Below are positions 24,701 to 38,185 of a DNA stretch of 64,000 nucleotides, in pieces. A program made the translations under genes and the position numbers. The notes below the pieces were generated by a model. It was given only the letters and a program-made list of their open reading frames with translations. It ran no database searches and was not told the DNA's origin. This DNA comes from Lutjanus erythropterus (Eukaryota > Chordata > Actinopteri > Lutjaniformes > Lutjanidae). The DNA lies in NCBI GenBank assembly GCA_020091685.1, contig CM034599.1:24675922-24739921 (forward strand). Direction: 5' to 3'. Numbering within the stretch: position 1 is the first letter of the stretch; the number at the start of each line of letters is the position of its first letter.

Positions 24701-26040
24701 ATAATTCATGAGTATAATTTGGTTACTCCAAATATCAAAACATGGAAATTACACCAGGCTTCCCATTCTTGTCCACAGGGATGAATTTGTGGGGACATTA
24801 TACTTCTCTCTTGGCTACACTGGAGTCCCAATAATTCTGTTATTACATTAAGCTGGCGGGAACAAGCAGTTTACATTAACAAAGATGGAAAAGATGGGCT
24901 TCCTGGTGCCACGCCATGTGATATTGATGGTGTGAATTTGAGCCAACTATAAAGCCACTGTCACATTCATTTCCTCCCTTGTTCTGTGGTCATTGTCTCC
25001 CGTCACTCCGCCCTCTGCTGTATGTAGCCTCACACAACAGAACATCATAAGAAGAAAGAGAACTGTTTTGTTAATTCATTAACAAAAGTAAAACTTTCCA
25101 TTCTTTGAAATGTCTTTTAACCTTTCTAAAAAGGATTATCTAATGCTTAAAAGAGAATGAAAAAATGTGTTTCAAAGGCAATTAGTCATTAATTTATAGC
25201 CATAAAACAAATAATTTAAAAACATTCAAGCTATTTGAATTATTAATTCCAAACTTTAGAAAAACAGAGACTGAGAGAAAGAAACTGTGACAGAGATAAA
25301 ATTAGATGAGCAAACCTCCTATTCCTCAATGTCTGAGAGTATGAGTTGCTTCTCTTATTAGTTACAGACTTCACAGCATTTTGGGAAAACATTCTGCTTT
25401 ACTGAATTAATTTATATTTGCAATAACTGCCAATACTGTCTGCATATCACTGAATGATCATCATCAGAACAGTCAATCTTCTGGCTAGAAATATCTAAAC
25501 AGCTGATCAACTTAGAGTGTAGGACTCATTGTTGCTGCGCTTGTTAAAGTATAATGTTGCGCACGTACTGTTCTTCTGTTCAGTATCCCTGCAGGCAACC
25601 TGTCTGAGCTTTGAGTCTGGGGAGGGAGGGGCGGGGGGGAAATAACTCGCTCCGATATTTTGGATATGAACTTAAGTAACAAGGAAAAGGTCAATTTCTC
25701 CACTGAGTGTTTTTTTTTTCAATCAACCTCTATTCCAAAACTGTTCCATAATTAATGGATTAAAGAGCAACCCAAAAATATGTGAAAATGGTCTGCCATT
25801 GATTTACCATAGTACCTCAAACACTCATCCTGTCCCTGAGAACCCTGCTGTATAAATTAAAAAATATATCATATTATGCTCATTCTGCAGAATTCTTGCC
25901 AGGATCTTGAGTTGGTAATCTTAACCTGACTTTCTTGAATATCATTCCAATCATTCTTAGTTATCTCCAAGCCCTATGCCCCCTCTCATATCTGTTTTAC
26001 CTGGACAGTAGAATCATTTTTGGAGCTTGGTAGTCCATTA

Positions 26041-26495
26041 TATGCTCAACAAAAATATAAAAGCAACACTTTTGTTTTTGTCTCTCATTATTCTTTAGTT
26101 GAAATAAAATACATAGTGGGGCAGATCATGACTTTGTCCTCCTGGGAAAACAATTTGTTATTTGTAGCTCTTAGAGAAATAGCTATTGTTTAGTGCCTAA
26201 TAAATGTATTTATTTTCAAGATAAAACTGCACATTTTAATGTGAACTTTTATTGCGACCAGTCCCAGACAGACCTGTGCAACAATCAGCATCTCTAAATG
26301 CCTCACCTGTCAGGTCACTGGATTATATCAACAAAGAACAGGTGCTCACTAAGACAAATTTGAACAAATTTGTGAACAAAATTTGAGAGAAATAAAGCTT
26401 TTGTGTACATAGATAAAATCTTAGATCTTCTACTTCAACTCTTAAAAAATGGAAGCAAAAACAAAAATGCTTTTTTATATTTATGTTGTCATGTA
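26041..26495. mobile_element. Tc1-type miniature element (non-autonomous)
   Basis: Left end TATGCTCAACAAAAATATAA then GCAACACTTTTG; right end inverted, ACAAAAATGC.TTTTTATATTTATGTTG. Between them are blocks typical of this family: ATAAAACTGCACATTTTAATGT, TGTGCAACAATCAGCATCT, CAGGTGCTCACTAAGACA, and GTACATAGATAAAATCTTAG. These match a widespread teleost Tc1/mariner family known also from lampreys. The transposase-coding centre is absent. A TA dinucleotide precedes the left end, as expected for Tc1. Confidence 0.82.
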
Positions 26496-27118
26496 TTTAT
26501 ATATTCATGATACAAGATGTTTGTTATCTTTAGTCTTCAGTGAATCAGCAAATATATCAGTCAAGTTATTTTCACTATCCTCTGTTTGTCTAGTATAACA
26601 CTGGTAATTGAATGTTTATTAATGTACATTTTCCATTTTCAAATAAACAAATACAATAATATGACAGCTCCATATTCATGTTCTTATTTATTTGTGAAAT
26701 ATGCTTTGTATGTTTCCCAGAACTATGAACTACAGAAGTACAGATGATAAATTAAACATTTTGATATGTTTTCAGTACTACATAATGAACACATTAATTT
26801 TATTCTGTCAGGTCAAGTTGTTCTCTCTTGAAAGATGCCGAACACTTCATCAGAGAGAGGATAATATTTTAACTGTCCAGTGATTGCTGTGTAATGACTA
26901 AGAGTCATTTTGAAAGCCAAGACACCAGCTCTGGCAGAAGTGGTGCCTTAAAAAGAATTAAAATGACTCTGCAGGAATGGCACACATGGAGCAAAGAGGA
27001 AGCCAGAAATCCAGAAAAATGCTGATTGTGTTCTGTGTTGCATTCACATTCAAAGACAAACCTGCTTGCCATCATTATTATTATTATTACGTATATTTTA
27101 CTGATTAATGGATCTTAC

Positions 27119-27196
27119 CAGTTCACTCTGAAGTCTGAGAATCAGTTCGTCTTTCTCTCTCAGTTGTTGCAGCAGGGCCTCCTCTCTGCCGGGATC
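27119..27196 (-). CDS. ccser1: ccser1 internal exon C (coiled-coil segment)
   Basis: Exon of 78 nt (26 codons) on the minus strand. The acceptor is CTCGTGTTTAG and the donor is GTAAGATC. Both ends are phase 0, so it joins exon B and exon D without a frame change. The product begins DPGREEALLQQ and continues LREKDELILRLQSEL. The last 15 residues form a heptad-like amphipathic helix, and human CCSER1 has LKEKDELISQLQEEL at this point (recalled). This is the start of the predicted coiled coil that gives the family its name, probably a dimerisation surface (inference). A 63-bp TG array lies 230 bp upstream of the acceptor (higher coordinates). Confidence 0.87.
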
Positions 27197-27425
27197 CTAA
27201 ACACGAGCAAAAAGACACAGTGTTAGACATTATTCAGGACACAGTAGACAGCAGTGATTTATCCAAGGGACCATATTCCCGCAAAGGCAATACATAGAGC
27301 CTAAGAGGATGACAACATACAAAGGTGTCTGTGTGTGTATGTGATTCTCTGGCTGTTCCCATAAATGTTTATGTGTGTTTGCAAGTGTTTTATGTGTATT
27401 TATGAGCATTCATTGCTGGTCTTGC

Positions 27426-27426
<1 letters not shown>

Positions 27427-27489
<63 letters not shown>
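27427..27489 (+). repeat. (TG)n microsatellite, about 63 bp
   Basis: Perfect TG repeat, 230 bp upstream of exon C on the gene strand (there it reads as CA). Confidence 0.95.
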
Positions 27490-27493
<4 letters not shown>

Positions 27494-28746
27494 AAGTTGT
27501 CATGTGGTGCGCGCTGCAGGACTGTGATCTCCTCTTCTCCCTACGTCTCTGTGATAAACTTGGTGTGTCCTGTGGCAGAGCCCCAGAGAACACAGCACTT
27601 TAACATGACCTTGTGTTGTCAGGGGACATTGCTGTGGGGGATATGGAGAGGAGCATCAGAGACAGAGGAGGGAGGAGAATAATAATACTAATAAAATAAC
27701 TTTATTCTAAAATGCGTTTAAAGTATTTGTGTTTATGACTATAATTATGCTGCAATCGTTATTTAGGATGTCTGACTCATTTATACACTGCACAAATGAC
27801 CTTCCTCATTGGACATGACTTATGTTTAGGTTCTGAGGTCCAAACAGCCAAAAAAAAAATTAAGTCTGCCAACCAGATTTTCACTGTCAGTGTTTTCTAA
27901 AGCCAAGTCATCTTTAGACCCTGGCTGGACTATTTAACAGCCAAGAGAGCTGCCAGAGGATCTCAGGCTACACACCAGCTCACAGGGAGATCAATAAACA
28001 GAAATCTAGCTGAACACCAAAAATGGCAGTTTTCATTAAAATACTGAACTTATTCCTAAAACGAACAGGTAGACATAATAAGGACAAAGAGCAACATGGT
28101 GAGAAACAGAGAAGAAAAGACAGAAAAAGTGGAAAGGAATAAGAAGCGATAAGATGGAGAGAACAAAATGACAAACAGACAGACAGTCATTACCTCTTCA
28201 AGGACATAAAAGCAGGCGAGAAAACGAGGGGCAAGATAACAGGAGGAAAATGAGGGGGGGAAACATGAGGAAAGGGGGACAGTGATGGAGAGAAGGAGAG
28301 GACAGAGAGGGCCTGAGGCAGAGCATGATGGTCTGAGACCATGGGGAGCCATCTAGCTAAAGGACAGACAGAGAGTCAGAGGGAGACCACAGGGAACCAT
28401 ATAGCTACAACACCGTCCTTTAAATGACCTCTCTGATGGAAACACAGACAGCGAGCCTGACATCAATATTCAGATATATAAAAGTGTAACTTCTACACAA
28501 GTGTGTTATATAATGACTGCTATGAGGTTTTTAAATAGCTACAGTAAATACAATTATGAAAGAAGCATAAAAACTTGTTGATTCTGGAGAGGTTTATCAG
28601 TTCACCGTTAAGTGTACTCAAACATGGTGTGTCTTTTGAGTACTGAATGGGAAAAGTAAAAGACCATCATACAAGTCAACAAGCAATACTTTCTTTTATC
28701 GTCAAGGTTTCATATAAACCTTCATTATGGGTATGACTTGAAGGTT

Positions 28747-28995
28747 AGAGGGATAGTTCTGAATTTTTGAAATCAGGTTGTATAGGTTAGTTATTCGCAG
28801 TCAGTGTACTACTTGAAGTTGATGCCAGTCACCACACCCCTAGTTTGCAGAAGCAGCAGGAGAACTAGTGTAGGCAGATTAACAATGTATGACTCACCCC
28901 CCCAAACAATCAACAGTTTAAGTGTACATTATATTTAGAAAATTTTCAATGCTTCTACCAGCCTTTTCTGATGGGAAAACAATGTTGTTGTCCAA
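28747..28995 (+). mobile_element. TTAA fold-back element, family A, copy 3 (5' half only)
   Basis: AGAGGGATAGTTCTGAATTT with GGTTGTATAGG and CAGTCAGTGTACTAC corresponds to the left arm of the family; the block ending AGCCTTTTCTGATGGGAAA is the inner part of that arm. No right arm follows within the next kilobase, so this is a half-copy that cannot fold back on itself. Confidence 0.65.
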
Positions 28996-30619
28996 GCATG
29001 TTGGAAGGTCAGAGTATTTATACCTGTTCTGAAAAGCCACACTTGAAGGTGAAATGTCTATGACGGAAAATGATAATGGACACCAACGCCATTTTTTTCA
29101 GTGCTTCCCACCAGTACATTACAATAATTCTGTAATGAATCGTGAATAAGCAGCAGAAAATGAATAGATGGACTGACCAATGAAAAGTGGTTAATTCAGT
29201 TAGTAAGTTCAAGTTTTTGCTCAAATCATCACTTGCCTATTATTAGATGATGAGCTTCCTAGCTACTATAGTTAGCAGTAGTGACAGCGCTTGCTACAGG
29301 TCTGATGATACTGACTGAAACTCCACAAAAAATAGCCTAGAGATTTAACAGCCTCAATCCACTGTCACAACAATCCAACTTTTAGTTTATAGGTGTACAA
29401 TGTCTCTTGACAGCCAAAAAACTGTTTTATAACTAACATTACTGCCTACAGCAGGCAAGAGCAAAGGATTTCGTGAAGCAAATTGAAGACTTTTTAAGGT
29501 CTGAGCAAAGTGCTTTGTATTCCCTTGGTGCTGGAAGATGCTATACAAATAAACCTGCAGATACCCTGTCACACCCTACTTACTTTCTCACCCCTATGCA
29601 CCTGGCCAATGTTTGAAGTGGGCTCCTGACTTTCAGATCATCAGGCTCAGAGAGTTAGAAAAACAGACATCACACTTCAGTTAGGGCATTGCTGTGCTCT
29701 TAAAGTGTTTCTGAGAAAGTCTGGTCTCGTCACGCACACTTTCCACCCTGACTTGACAGCTAAAGAGGTGGTGGCCATGTTTAACAATATCCAGGAATTA
29801 TGAAAAGCAATTTACTCAAGATCTGCAAGTGTGTCAAAAAGTTTGGATGGGTTTTGTTTTCTGACTTCCTCATTTTACAGGTGTAATTGACGTCTGGGGT
29901 CTTTACATGGGCAGCAGATAATGGTCAAGAAGGACTAAGCTAAAAGCTCTGCTAAGTGCTTCCACAGTGATAAAACCAATAAATGAATGCCTTTCCCACC
30001 AGGAAATAGAAAAACAATTAACAAAAACAAAACCCTGCGGTAATGAATCAGAACTGGACTCTGTTTACCTGGCTTTACAGGGGAGATATCAGTAGTTCCT
30101 TTCCTACTGCCAGAACACGCACACATACATATACACACACAGATAGCACAAAAATGACTAACATGAGATTTGGATGGGTCTGAAAAACCACTAACATGCT
30201 GTGACAATTACGACATTAGTCAGCCTCTAAAATTAATCTCCCCCGAATAGGACTGAAGGCTGTTCTAAATGAGCTGTCTGGCTATAACCGCACAGTGTGT
30301 CTTCTGTGTCCTGTGTGTGTGTGTGTGACACTGCATGTCAGTAGTTGTGTTTTAAATGTTCAGAACAGGCTTATGACCAAATCCATGTAGACTTTATTGA
30401 CTTGTGTGGCTTGTTTACGGGTCAGATGAGAGCTTAAGAGAATAAACAGCAAGAAAGTGAAGGAGATGGGTGTTTAAGCTGCAGGAGTGACACAGAAGGA
30501 TGGGAAAAGAAGAGACTGAGATAATGTACTTCATCTAGACCATGCAGAGTTCAATGACAAGGGACTGGACATGCTCATCTGTCCTTAAGCGGCCGTTTGC
30601 GTTCTCCTGCATTCATTTG

Positions 30620-31386
30620 TTGCATGAGGTGAGGTTGTATGAGGTACTTCATCAATATCAACAGTGAGTGTACTAGCTATGTTAGATGCCAGATAAGATT
30701 TTTGTAGGGTTGCACATGTGAGGGCTGGTTAGCAATGGGTATTTGAGCCAAGTGTCAACAAAGTTAGTCCAGGAGACTTTTTTGTAATTGTAGGTCATCA
30801 ATACATAAAATCAATATCACTTCAAGTGTATACTACATTTTGAATATTTTCACTGCCTTACCTTGCAGACAGACAGCCTTTTCCAATGGGAAACCACTGT
30901 TATATAAGCCAAAAATCACTCTCTCCAAATCTACCTGACTCCTGTGGCAAAATCAGCAATTTTACCTCAAGGAACACAGGAACTGCTTGTAAACCACTCC
31001 CTCGATCTGTTCAGATCGACCAAAGTCACACAATAACACTAACTAAGAGATTGAGGCAGTGGTAGATCGATACCTCCTGTGTTCTGTGAGGTCAAATTAC
31101 TGATTTCACCACAGAAGTGACATTTGTTTTGTACAAACAGTGGTTTCCCATCAGAAAAGACTTAAAATATTCTGACCACTGAAACTGATACTGATATTTG
31201 TTAAGTAGCTAAAATACGTTTTGTTACTGATCATGTCCATAGCAATCAATTGCTCACCTTTCATGCCAGTACTCCTCTCTGCTTCTCCAGACTGGGGGCA
31301 TGTCAACCTCCATCTACTGTAGGTAAAACAATCACTGACTATACGTCATACAATCCCACTTCAAATAATCTGAACTGTTCCTTTAA
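30620..31386. mobile_element. TTAA fold-back element, family A, copy 4
   Basis: Left arm begins around TGCATGAGGTGAGGTTGTAT; the outermost bases and TTAA are lost. Right end is complete (CTACTGTAGGTAAAACA to CTGAACTGTTCCTTTAA). The inner arms mirror each other: GCCTTTTCCAATGGGAAACC at about 30890 against GGTTTCCCATCAGAAAAG at about 31143. The left arm contains a 79-bp stretch (30696-30774) whose inverted copy sits just outside the right end (31412-31484). Confidence 0.75.
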
Positions 31387-31411
31387 TGTGTTGACCTACA
31401 GTTACAAAGAA

Positions 31412-31484
31412 AGAGTTCTGGATTAACTTTGCTCAAATACCCACTGCTAAGCAGCCCTTCCATGCACAACCCATACAAAAGTCT
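31412..31484 (-). repeat. inverted copy of 30696-30774, outside the element's right end
   Basis: The reverse complement reads AAGACTTTTGTATGGGTTG, then AGGGCTGCTTAGCAGTGGG and TATTTGAGCAAAGTTAATCC, closely following 30696-30774 (TTTGTAGGGTTGCACATG, AGGGCTGGTTAGCAATGGG, TATTTGAGCC). It extends the palindrome beyond the TTAA. Confidence 0.7.
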
Positions 31485-33254
31485 TTTACAAAGAGGAAAA
31501 TATTAACAAAGGTAAAATGAGAAACTTTATTGCTGAAAGAAGCATTACAATCTGCATTAAGTCACCCATCAGGTGGCATTCCAACCAATGTTTCAAGGCT
31601 GAATTGAATGGAAAAAGGCAGTGGAAGAAAAGTGGGGCATGCAAATTTATTTCTAATGTGATTGGAAAGGCCTCAGAGGGGATAAATCTGATCAAAATCA
31701 TTGGAGTGCATCCACTTTATGTGATTTTGTATAGAGGTTGAGGCCACTCCATGCCTGCAATCAGCAGCAAGTTGAAGAGGGTATGAAGATGAATTACATT
31801 CCGCTATTTATAAGAAATTATTCAATTTGTTAAGTTTTTTTTTTTTCTGAGAAACACATATTTGAGAAAATGTGAGGGTTGTTTAGCTATTATTTCAACA
31901 CGCATCTCCTTTCAATTTGTTTGACAAATTGCCTTTTTCTTGAAACTGGGGAAAGGGGTGCGAGGAATAACAACATAATTAAATGCACTCTCTGTGTTTT
32001 CGTTATACCAATTTACCCAACATCAATCCATAACTTTTCACTTCTTAAACCAGAAATGCTTGTGACTTAAACAGGCCAGAAAGAAATGTTAATGGGTATA
32101 ATCACCTTGACCGTACATTCCTGGACTGTCACTAATTTGTTAGGCTACCTGCATACCTTGTGTGGCCATGGTGGTGCATCCTCAACAACTTCAGTCTTAA
32201 TAGGATGATAACACACAAAGGTTTTTGGAGGTGCGAGCAATATTGATGTAAAATGTAATTTAAAAAATACAGAAACAAACAAAACAACAAAAGAATAAGG
32301 GCTGATCTGAAAAGATAAGCTTCAAGTAGTTATTTTCAAGGTCAGCTGTTTCAAATGCTCAAAAAGAAAATTTTCTCTATTAGTTGTATAACACAGACCA
32401 AGTCAATCACACATGTTCTATGGGCAGAAACCGTGCAGAGCTCCATATGCACCATATAGGTGTGATATAAGGATCTCCAGTTAGACTTGGATTGAACAGG
32501 AATTTCTGACATAAGTATATTGCATATAAAATAGAATGAATAGAGAGAAATAACCATTTGTGAGCACATCGACATGCATATATTACACACATATGTCTTC
32601 ATATATAAACCTAATTTCCACAAATTGTTTCCTGTATCTAAATTGCAAATTAACTTATAGAGTTCTGACCATGTTTGAAAAATGTGCAATGCAAATGAAG
32701 CATTTTTTGCAATTGCTTGATTTTCAGTACGGTGCTGATGGACCCTGTTGTCCCAAAATGCAATGAGGAACAGAAATGGAAGAGCAACTCATAGCTTGAA
32801 ACACACAAGGAAAAAATAGAGGAAAAAATGCTGGTTTGATGCAGCAACCACTTACAACACAAAAACAAAAAAGTAATGAATCCTTGGCATTTTACCAGGT
32901 TTTTGTGATTTGGCTTTTTTTTTAATCTGAAAATTGGGTCTGAAAAGGGTCATTTTCCAAACTCTGTCCCGTTTATGTCCATTATCACATTTTCTGTTGT
33001 TCTGTTGTCTTTGTATACTAACCTTGCCAAAATAATGCACCCTAAAATTAAGTACACAGTGGTGTACTTAATGTGTTATATGGAAGTGGAGTGCACACAC
33101 TGATCCACAAAGTGCCACAGTGTAGGCTGTTCAAGCCAAATGAACACTGGATAGATGTGACACAAGTCTAAATCTAACAAGCACTCAGTCCTTGGTGTGC
33201 TTATATATTGTCTCATGTGGTTGTCTGGACAACCCACAGTGATGTGCCTGACTC

Positions 33255-33982
33255 TTAAAGGGATAGTTCAATTTTTTTGAAGTGGGCTTGTATAAGGTAC
33301 TTATTGAAAATGTATTACCTATGGCAGGAGACACACCTTCAGTTTAGAGAAGCAGAGTAGTCCCACTGTAGAAAGCTAAGAAATTTACTGGTTTGGACAG
33401 GACCACCTTAGCTACCTAATGTCCAATTAAAAAACATCCATATCAGTTTCAGTGTACGCCAGATTTTGAATATTTTCACAGCTTTACTTTCATCTCAAAA
33501 TAAACCAGACTCCACTGGCTGCTGGTTAATCGCTGCCTCAATCTATTAGATTATTTGTGTTATTGTGTGACTTTGGTGAATCTGAACTATTTAAAAGACG
33601 AAGTCAAACAGACAAACTAATTGACCATGGCAGCGGTAGACCAGAAACTCCCAAGTGAGAGAGAGACATATTTGGCTTATATAACACCAGTCTGGCATCA
33701 GAAAAGGCTGTCTGATAGCAACATTTAATGGTGAAAATATTCTAAAAATAACATACACCCAAACTATTGACTTCTTTCGGTAGCTCTTTTTTTAGGTGGC
33801 TAAAATATATTCTGCTGCTGACCCTGTCCACAGCAGTACATAGCTGAGCTTCCTCCACCACTATTCCTGCTGCTTCTCCAAACTAGGGGTGTGTCAGCCA
33901 CCATGTACTGTAGGTAATACACTGACTACGGATAAGTACCTCATACAACCCCACTTCAAAGAAATCTGAATTATCCCTTTAA
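33255..33982. mobile_element. TTAA fold-back element, family A, copy 5 (full length)
   Basis: 728 bp with intact ends: TTAAAGGGATAGTTCAATTT at the left and CTGAATTATCCCTTTAA at the right. Subterminal GAAGTGGGCTTGTATAAGG is mirrored by CTCATACAACCCCACTTC. CTGTAGAAAGCTAAG and its partner CTGAGCTTCCTCC lie deeper in the arms. No open frame of interest. Confidence 0.85.
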
Positions 33983-36498
33983 TATTCATGGCTGGATTAA
34001 AAAACATAGGCAATCTCAAAGAAACACGCACAAGCCTACGCATGTTCCAGCATTAAGTTGCCTACCTGCGGGATGAAATATTTGCCCATGTCTACATTTG
34101 CCTTTATTTCTGTCTGTTTGCATCTACTGTATGTCTGCCTGACAGACTATAATTATGACTTTAATGGCACACTATTAATGCACACCGACAGAGGAGGATG
34201 AGAGAAGAAGCTTAACCGGAAAAAAAAAAAAAAAAGAAAGGAGGTGATAAAAAATGTGTCATTTGCACGTACAGACAGGGTATCATGCCTTCAAGAATGT
34301 ACAATTAAAAAACTGTGACCTTTGTCACCTGTCTTTATGAATTAACTCTGCTGTCAGTGGCATCTAATGACCATGTCACTGTTATCTCCTAAGTAAGCTA
34401 TGACTCAGCAGCTTTTGAAGTTCTGGACACATGCTGCACATGAGAGCTGTGATATATAAACTGAAGGACATGTTGTGTCTGGCGAGCAGCAGCAGTCATG
34501 TTATAGCTACTCTATCTGTCCCAAGCACCTCAAAAGGCAGTAAAGCTGACACCTCGTGCAGAAACAGTTAGGCACCTGTCAAACCAGCTCTGTAATATTT
34601 ATACTGTTTGAAACAGAAGAGAGATGTTACCTGCCTAGATGTCCTAAAATATAGAAATAGCTGCTGCCTTTGTGAGAAATTATCACTGAGACGTATTAGA
34701 TATAACATAAGAGGTTGTAAAAGTGATGCTAATTAAATACAGTGGAATATTCGACTTCTACTGCATTTCATTTTGCAGAGACAGGAACCCTCAGACACAT
34801 CAGTGATAATGTAGAAAATGAAATATTAGAAGACCAGAGGCTGACTGCACAAAGAAAGACTTTAACTATGACTTATATCTAACAAATAGCCAGACTTCAG
34901 ATGTACTTCTTGAGTATTTTAAGTAGGATTAATTGTCTGAATGTTTTGAGTCAACTACAATGCTTTTGAAACTAAAAATCACTGCCTTCTATAATAATTT
35001 TAATTCTTATAAGGACATTTTACTGTGAATATTCAAAGCTGACTGTATTTTTCTCTGATGTTGCTCCAGTCTCTTAAATCTCTTTGTGTTGTTACTGCTC
35101 ACTCCACAACCCAGTCATGTTTTCCTTTTATCAGTTCACATCATGGATTGTTATTTCAGAAACACAGCTGTTCAGTGGTGAGATAGCCCCGGGTATGCTC
35201 TGGTTAACTTGAAACTTCTTGGCCTTCCTTTTTAAACAATTATCTCAAAGTGGCATTTGACAAGTCTGACAAAAACACAAAGGTTGACCTAATGCAGTAA
35301 ATCGGTCCAATACATCTTTGTGCAACCTCCCCCAGACTGAACTGACTTTTTAAGATGTTGGCTTAATTAAAAAAAATTGAGACTTAAAAGGCCTATTCAA
35401 ATATCACTATTAAAGGTTTTAATTTTATCTCAGTAAGCCATATCACAGAAACACTGGTATGGAGGAACACAGATTTAAGAGAACTTACAGAGCTCTTTAA
35501 CAGAACTCTTTTGATCACCTCTCCCTCTCTTTCACACATTAACACGCTTCAGTGTGTGACAGTGTGTGTGAGAGACTGGCCATTCTAGCTGTGAGACAGA
35601 TAATGATAGAGTTTGGGGAAAAGGTTATCTGGGATGTGAGAGCCAAAAAAGAGACAAAGATGAAGAGACAGGTGAGAGTGGCAGTCTGTGTTGTGCTTCT
35701 GCTTTTTCTAAAATGATTTTGATCATTTTCTACATATTTGTATAGGCGTATAACAACGTGTGTTTACATCTGGCTATTTGCATAGATTATAGCAGCCCAT
35801 CTGGGTACTCGTATCATGCCCCTGCCCCTTTTTGGGTGAAAGCAGCCTCCCTAATATAACTGGCAGTAAATGCAAATACTGAGGCCAATTTAAAAGTATA
35901 CAATAAGAATAACATATTGCTTTTTACCTATCAGGAGCCCAAACCCTATGGCCAGTCAGGTAAACAATTAAGTTACTAAAGTTGTTGTTGTTCGATGAAT
36001 AATAAAGAAATAGGGGTTTTACAACTACGACATACACAACTATCTTACTGAATCTTTGTGTTGGTGCTCTGTCCAGTGTGATGTTTATGTAAACTAATTA
36101 TATCACTGTGGTGAAGCAGAAACACTATCTCTGTTTTGACAGCTGTTTGTCCTTATTATGCAACCTTTTACTACGAATTGAGAGAAGTAGAAAACAGTGT
36201 TTTAGCCCCACGTCCTGAGTTGCTTTATGCAAGGTTACAAGGCATTACAAGGTTATAAGGTAGGTCACCTCAATTGTGGGAATTATTAACATTAAAATAC
36301 CCTCTGTTCCTGGTGGTGGACAACCAAACCAAACTCCATTCTTTTCATGGTGAAAACTTTAATTACACCATCATAAGACTTTTTTTCTGATCTGCTTTGA
36401 TCTACAGGCACAATCGGCACATGTCATTTAGTCATTAACATCACTGACTAACTTGTGATTAAGGTGTTTGCCACTGATGTTCACTACTGACTAGTCGG

Positions 36499-36880
36499 TA
36501 GTGTTGTCACAATACTGGAATTTCTAAATGAGATAAAACACCTTAAAAATATTGATATTTGATACAATTTTCCATACCACAGGAAAAAAAATATTCAACA
36601 CTGACAGCATAAAATGTATATATGATATGTATTCAAATATAAATATAACAAGGCTATAGTATGACAGATAAAGCAAATGAGACGAGTGATGAGAGGAATA
36701 CAGCACTGTGAGTAAGTAAGAAGAGGCGGGATTATGTGGGCACTGCAGCTGAGTGTATCAATTAGCTACTAGAGAGAAGAGAGCGTAAGAAACTGCAGCT
36801 GGTACCAGAGTATCGGTACTGCGGAAAAAGAGTACTGAAAGCATTCCAAATATTCAGAATTGATATTTTTGACAACATAA
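36499..36880. mobile_element. hAT-like miniature element
   Basis: Left end TAGTGTTGTCACAATACTGG, then AAATATTGATA; right end GAATTGATATTTTTGACAAC, giving a short terminal inverted repeat around TTGTCA. The interior GTACCAGAGTATCGGTACTG block is typical of a family of teleost hAT-type miniature elements I recognise. No coding sequence. Confidence 0.6.
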
Positions 36881-38130
36881 CAAGCCAGGATCCCACAATT
36901 TACTATTTTCATCCTCTGTGTGGATGGCCTGAAGCCACAAATCTCTTCTTTAACTGTCCGTCACTCTTTGGGGAAGTCAATCACTGTTTTTTTTAATTGT
37001 TTGACATAGAAAATGAAATGTAGCAGCTTTTAGGCCTGGTGCCACTAGCTGTTTAAATCTGGCACTGGCACTTTCTACATCGCTTGTTTTCACCCAGAGG
37101 GGACGTGGTCGATCTTAAGACAGGGATGTGACGTATGCCTGCGCTTATGTATGAGTCTGTTTCATGCATACTGTGTGTGTGCACATGAAACATGCATCTT
37201 CACGTGTTTTCCTGCGTGCATGTGTCTTTTTAACCCTCTCATACTGTTGCCTACGAGTGGAGAACAGTCTATAATAATACATATGCAGTCATTACAATTA
37301 TACATTATTAATTTCTAATTATGCAGCATCTGACACAATGATAAATGTTTCACTATAAAAAGAAGTTCCTCGTGTCTGCTGAAACAAAGGTGAATGTACA
37401 CAAATGTCAATTAGTTATTACAAAAGTTGCTGCCCTAGACCTTTTTTTTTAACACACACTGGTGCTCTGAATACACCTCTGGCAGCAACTCTAGCGTAAG
37501 ATTTTTACTTCAGTCTTCTGAAATACAGTAGAGCACTTTAACTGGGACAAAATCTGGTAAAATCATGTCATATGCGTTGGGTCTAAATTAAACTAGGGCG
37601 CACTGTGACACTGCAGCCTCTCAGGTGGCTACCGTAGATTATTTTTACACCCGTGGAGTCGTTTTCTGGAGTGCCAGGACAAATTTTCTTCCTCTCGCCC
37701 CTCCCTCAAACCCTCTTTTTCTTCTTCCCTCCCTTCCTTCTTTCTATACCACCCTCCTCCTCAGACTCGTCTTCCTTTTTCCTCACTTACCTCCATCTCT
37801 TGCTCTTCTGTATTTATTTTCTGCTCTATTAGTGACTGATCTAACCTAATGTCATCAAACTGAATGCATTCCCTGTTGTATGCACATCAACTGTAGCTTC
37901 CACATTTCCCCTAAAGGCTTTCTCCCCTATCTCCTCGCTCCTCAATCTATCTTATCTTCGAGGAGAACAATACCCAGATCTGAGCATTGCAAATATTTCC
38001 TCATATTCAGCTTCTCTTCATGCAATATGCCTTCTTCATCTTTACGTTTCTTTCTCATGCCTCCAGCTCTGTCAAAAGGTTAGCCTTTCCCTCCTACCTT
38101 CTTATGCTTTCTTTTCTCTCTTTCTCTCTG

Positions 38131-38185
<55 letters not shown>
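38131..38185 (+). repeat. compound microsatellite (TC)n(TA)n(CA)n
   Basis: TC run to about 38149, then TA to 38166, then CA to 38185, with no interruption between them. Confidence 0.95.

Larger units (their letters stand above)
20642..27118 (-). other. ccser1: ccser1 intron C-D
   Basis: Intron of 6.5 kb. It contains the duplicated block at 20921-21100 and 21561-21749 and the Tc1-type miniature element at 26041-26495. The remainder (22.2-25.9 kb) is AT-rich sequence in which I recognise nothing. Confidence 0.73.
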
